From: Patescibacteria group bacterium UBA5124
Lineage (GTDB): Bacteria; Patescibacteriota; Gracilibacteria; Absconditabacterales; Absconditicoccaceae
DNA: 9,735 bases
Assembly (NCBI GenBank): GCA_002414185.1
Contig: DHYS01000035.1
Coordinates: 11,778 to 21,512 of the forward strand
Direction of reading: 5' to 3'
A program made the position numbers and the translations under genes. Of the stretch, positions 6,939 through 9,735 are shown in pieces; position 1 is the first letter of the stretch, and every line of letters starts with the position of its first letter. The notes beneath the pieces are model-generated. The model was not told where the DNA came from. It did no database searches and was given only the letters and a program-made list of their open reading frames with translations.

Positions 6939-8766
6939 ACAAAGACTTCACCATATATGTACCTTCAAGGTGATACCCAAGCTTTCTGTAATATTCTCTA
7001 ACTCATACACCAGAGATTACAGAAAGCTTTTTGTAATCAGAAATTTGAGAAATTTGCTCAGCAACATACATCAATTGTTTTCCCAATCAACTATGTTGCA
7101 CCTTTTCATCTTCAGAAAAAATAGCTTTTTTATCCAAGCTCTCCAAATCTCCATAGACATGAAGTTCTCTAATCAAAGCTGTTTCTTTCCCCAATCATTG
7201 TTCATCTACTGCATTAGCTGCTAGTGGCAAAAGCAATCTTGTAAATCCATAAATATATCACAATTCATCCTCCCAAGAAATAAAATATTCTTGCCCCACA
7301 CTACTAAGATATGGTCTTATAACTAAATTTAGTTGTTTAGCTTTACCTTCTCCCCTATTTCTTACCTCTCTACTTCTCGTATCCAAACAGACAAAATTTC
7401 TCAAAGAATTATTATCTAGTTTTTGGCAGACAATACCTACAAAATTATTTCTTTCAGGACTCTTCAACCATTCATCAAAATGTAAAAATACTTTATAATC
7501 ACCATACAATCTAGACAAAAACTGTTGAAACTCAGAAATATTTTCTTTCATTTTACTCTTCAATTCTTCATGAACTATCTGAGCAAGATTAGTAGTTTTA
7601 GAACCAGCTTCTATCTCAGTCGCAGGAATATCACGTATCAATCTCTTAATTCTCGTATAAGGAGGAATAATATTCAAAAAAGTTTCTTTAATCAAAGATT
7701 TAATCTGATTGGTTTCCAACGGTTGATATTTTCATTGTTTATATAATTCATACAATTCAGTGTTGGGAATTACTGATGTAGGATAAAATTTAATTTCATC
7801 TGGCAACAAAAATTTGTCAGCATATATTTGCTGAAATGTTCAGAGATCTTTTTCGTAAGTCGACTGATAAAGCCCAGGCATGATATGAATAGAAAATTTA
7901 AACCCATATTGCCTCAATCTATGACATGCCTGACGAATTTCATTCACACTATGTCCTCTCTTATTTGCATCTAATACTTCATTATACATGGATTGCACAC
8001 CCATTTCCAACCTAGTAACACCTATATCTCTCCAAAACAAACAATTTTCATCAGTTACATATTCTGGTCTTGTTTCTACGGTAAGTCCTATTATTCTATG
8101 ATCAGCAGTTTCATTGATCTGTATTGCTTCTTGTATAGTTTTACTATAGGCAATTTTTTCTAATCATTCTAATATATAAGAAAATCTTCTTTCCTCAGGA
8201 GAGGTAATTCAAGAAATATCTTTAGAAATGATTTTCAACTGAGAAAATGTATTACATGCATCATATAATCCCTTTATAAATTCCACTTTATAGTCCTGAG
8301 GATATACATCCCAAGTTCCTCATAATACAATCATTTCTATTTTGTCCGTACTATGACCAGTTAAAGTAAGAGAAGTTAGTCTATTATACACCTGCTTATA
8401 CGGATCAAACTGATTCATCAATGCTCTAGCAGCACCTGGCTCTGTCTTAATATAACTCTTGGGCATCGTAGGATCATTAGGACAAAAAACACATTTTCCT
8501 GGACACCAAAAAGGCTTAGTAAGTACTTGAACAGCAACTATACCTGATTTTGATCTAATAGCTCTTTTTTTTAACAACTCTTCCAATCATTTATTTGGTA
8601 AGATTTCTCAAAATTCTACAAGTCTACGATATTCTTGTAAAAGTTGGATATTAGAAGGAAGATCTGAAAGTTTGTTTTCACTAGAAAAAGTATTCTTTAA
8701 CTCTCTCAGGCGGTCTAAAGAACTTGGTCACTCAATAAGTTTAAAAAGTATATCTTGTAAGAGCAT
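6937..8766 (-). CDS. elp3: tRNA U34 carboxymethyltransferase Elp3 (radical SAM / GNAT)
   Basis: Forms the carboxymethyl group on wobble uridine 34 of tRNAs using S-adenosylmethionine and acetyl-CoA. The 609-residue protein, with 12 TGA glycines, shows both domains. In the radical SAM part, C88, C92 and C95 (WCPGKCVFCPND) bind the iron-sulfur cluster, followed by TEPGAARALMNQFDPY (108-123), LTGHSTDKIE (135-144), LGGTWDVYP (148-156), ETRPEY (231-236) and TRLEMGVQS (251-259). In the C-terminal acetyltransferase part, LIRELHVYGD (531-540) leads to the acetyl-CoA loop QHSGLGKQLM (557-566) and ISGVGVREYYRKLGY (584-598). Length fits a full enzyme. The ATG at 8764-8766 lies 25 bases after the stop of the Cys-rich protein gene, which may be cotranscribed. 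Elp3 is scattered in bacteria and usual in archaea and eukaryotes. Confidence 0.95.
6979..7029. repeat. Perfect 14-base inverted repeat inside elp3
   Basis: AAGCTTTCTGTAAT (6979-6992) and its exact complement (7016-7029) enclose 23 bases. After a three-base bulge four more pairs (CTCT with AGAG) could extend the stem. It lies in the segment encoding residues about 579-596 of the acetyltransferase domain, so the bases are also under coding constraint. In mRNA it could form a stable hairpin about 40 bases before the stop codon. Confidence 0.7.
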
Positions 8767-8791
8767 ATAATATTTTTTTAAAATTAAGTAT

Positions 8792-9262
8792 CTACCTACA
8801 ATCTCCATCAAACGAACCAATTACAGGAGCATCACAACTTACATTACCACAGGCATTATCACATTCTCGACTCCAGAAATCACTTCCTCCATAACTTCAA
8901 TTATCTGGATTACACATTTCATTGATTTTCACCCCAGCAAAACAACCTGTAACATCTAAATTACAATCAGCTGATTCTTCTAAACTTATATAATTAGGTC
9001 TATGGTTTCTAAAACTCAACCATCATGTAGATCAACCTGTTGGAACAAAAAGATCTTTATTTGCATCAGTATTAGAAAGCACAGTACAATCATTATAAAA
9101 TCAAGTCACTATCTTATTTAAATCTCCATGATCTAGTCTATAACCACCAGATTTTATTTGAAAGGCATACATCAAATATGAGACACTTCCTACTATCAAT
9201 ATCAAAAACAAAACAACCACATGTATAGGAAAACGTTCTTTCTCATAAAAATCCTTTTTCAT
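8792..9262 (-). CDS. Membrane-anchored cysteine-rich small protein, possibly pilin-like
   Basis: A 156-residue protein with four TGA glycines, ended by TAG, the only TAG stop in the window. A short charged cytoplasmic N-terminus (MKKDFYEKERF) precedes one transmembrane helix (about 13-33). The remainder is predicted outside and has eight cysteines (59, 100, 107, 117, 134, 138, 143, 155), an even number consistent with four disulfides. The layout of an N-terminal helix and a small exterior domain, with VPTGGSTGWLSFRNHRP (73-89), recalls minor pilins or pseudopilins, but there is no clear prepilin cleavage site, so that is only a suggestion. It lies between the S74-protein gene, from which a terminator separates it, and elp3, 25 bases downstream. 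Confidence 0.85.
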
Positions 9263-9271
9263 ATGTAAATC

Positions 9272-9307
9272 TAAAAAATAAATACAGTCGATTTCTCGCT
9301 GTATTTA
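9272..9307 (-). terminator. Rho-independent terminator after the S74-domain gene
   Basis: On the minus strand the nine-base stem TAAATACAG/CTGTATTTA (9279-9287 and 9299-9307) continues, after a one-base bulge, with CGA/TCG around a four-base loop, and is followed by a run of six T (complement of 9273-9278). It lies 31 bases after the S74 gene stop and just before the ATG at 9262, so it should end or attenuate transcription into the Cys-rich protein gene. Confidence 0.7.
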
Positions 9308-9338
9308 TAACAATTCATTTTTATTTTACTAATGATTT

Positions 9339-9735
9339 TTACCTTCTATTTTTTAGAGCTTCTATTTCCCATGTCAACTCAGAAACAACATCTTTAAGAT
9401 CATCTATTTGTTGTTGTTGATCAACATATTTCATATATAATGATTTAACCGATTCTATAAGTGGTGCAACAATATTTCCATAAGATACTGCCTTGTATCC
9501 ATTAGATGCAGTAGATACTAATTGTGGAAACACTTTTTCTATTTCTTGCGCTATCAATCCAATACTATGTTTACCATCTTTTCTCCAATCAAAGCTATAT
9601 CCTGTCAAAGAAAGTATTTGTTCTAAACCAGATCCAAGAGATACAATATTTTTCTTTAATCTTTTATCTGAAGTATAAATAAATTCACCTGCATTTACTT
9701 GAACAAAAGTAACACTATTTGTTGTAGCCAAATTT
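9339..9735 (-). CDS. C-terminal part of a surface or fiber protein with Peptidase_S74 chaperone domain
   Basis: 132 residues are visible and the frame continues beyond the window, so the true N-terminus is not seen; the TTG at 9731 is probably an internal leucine. SDKRLKKNI followed by GLEQILSLTGYSFDWRKDGKHS, SIGLIAQEIEKVFPQLV and KAVSYGNIVAPLIESVKSL is the pattern of the S74 intramolecular chaperone domain. Known S74 domains trimerise the fiber and then cut themselves off at the Ser of the SD..L.KNI motif, with Lys nearby; both residues are present. The last 30 residues (YVDQQQQIDDLKDVVSELTWEIEALKNRR) form a coiled coil, as usual. Such domains occur on phage tail fibers and on bacterial surface proteins; the neighbouring membrane-anchored gene favours the latter. 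All eight visible glycines are GGN. Confidence 0.9.
   Translation of the reverse strand, partial: NLATTNSVTFVQVNAGEFIYTSDKRLKKNIVSLGSGLEQILSLTGYSFDWRKDGKHSIGLIAQEIEKVFPQLVSTASNGYKAVSYGNIVAPLIESVKSLYMKYVDQQQQIDDLKDVVSELTWEIEALKNRR

Noticed and set aside
9339..9731. Complete 130-residue gene starting at TTG 9731
   Set aside because: S74 domains sit at the end of long fiber proteins and the frame stays open to the window edge, so the gene is taken as 5'-truncated.
1..9735. Genetic code 4 (UGA = Trp, as in mycoplasmas), suggested by AT-rich DNA with many in-frame TGA
   Set aside because: TGA falls on invariant glycines (DSGFGG, GCTH, AGGYDKG), doublets with GGN codons are common, and conserved tryptophans are TGG.
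9339..9735. Absence of TGA glycines in the S74 fragment as a sign of recent transfer
   Set aside because: Only eight glycines are visible and about one third of Gly codons are TGA in neighbours, so zero out of eight is not convincing.
1..9735. tRNA genes (notably tRNA-Gly UCA), CRISPR arrays or insertion sequences
   Set aside because: The intergenic gaps are 1 to about 170 bases and none shows a tRNA-like GTTCRA arm, regularly spaced repeats or a transposase.

Overview
This window comes from a bacterium that reads UGA as glycine (genetic code 25), which means candidate phylum Absconditabacteria (SR1) or Gracilibacteria (BD1-5). Seven of the nine genes contain in-frame TGA, about 74 in all, and in recognisable proteins these fall on invariant glycines: both TGA codons in the DSGFGG motif of MurI, the GCTH motif of MurI, the AGGYDKG motif of MurD and the LGGTW motif of Elp3. 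Tryptophan is TGG, and genes end with TAA or, once, TAG. The DNA is very AT-rich. Under the standard code every gene except the two truncated at the edges is cut into pieces, so the coordinates here are reconstructed with TGA = Gly. The sequence cannot separate SR1 from Gracilibacteria.

Layout: 1-252 (-) is the 5' part of an unknown gene. A divergent promoter region with palindromes (253-420) separates it from a 517-residue lysine/asparagine-rich protein (421-1974, +) with weak resemblance to RelA/SpoT nucleotidyltransferases. It meets tail to tail, with one base between the stop codons, a minus-strand pair: murD (2639-3880) followed 24 bases later by an exported, C-terminally membrane-anchored protein of unknown function (1976-2614). 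murI (3988-4767, +) is divergent from murD across 107 bases holding a palindrome and a short tandem repeat. Next on + is a 681-residue surface protein (4882-6927) with a signal anchor, beta-sandwich segments, a helical domain and three C-terminal 45-residue repeats. It converges on a minus-strand set: a gene for a protein ending in a Peptidase_S74 chaperone domain (9339 to beyond the window), a terminator, an 8-cysteine membrane-anchored protein (8792-9262) and the tRNA wobble-uridine enzyme Elp3 (6937-8766).

MurI makes D-glutamate and MurD attaches it to UDP-MurNAc-L-Ala, so the divergent pair supplies two consecutive needs of peptidoglycan precursor synthesis. The surface protein, the Cys-rich protein and the S74 protein suggest investment in the cell exterior, as expected of host-attached Patescibacteria. 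Elp3 modifies U34 of tRNAs, which is of interest where a tRNA-Gly with anticodon UCA must read UGA but not UGG. No RNA gene, insertion sequence or CRISPR array was found.
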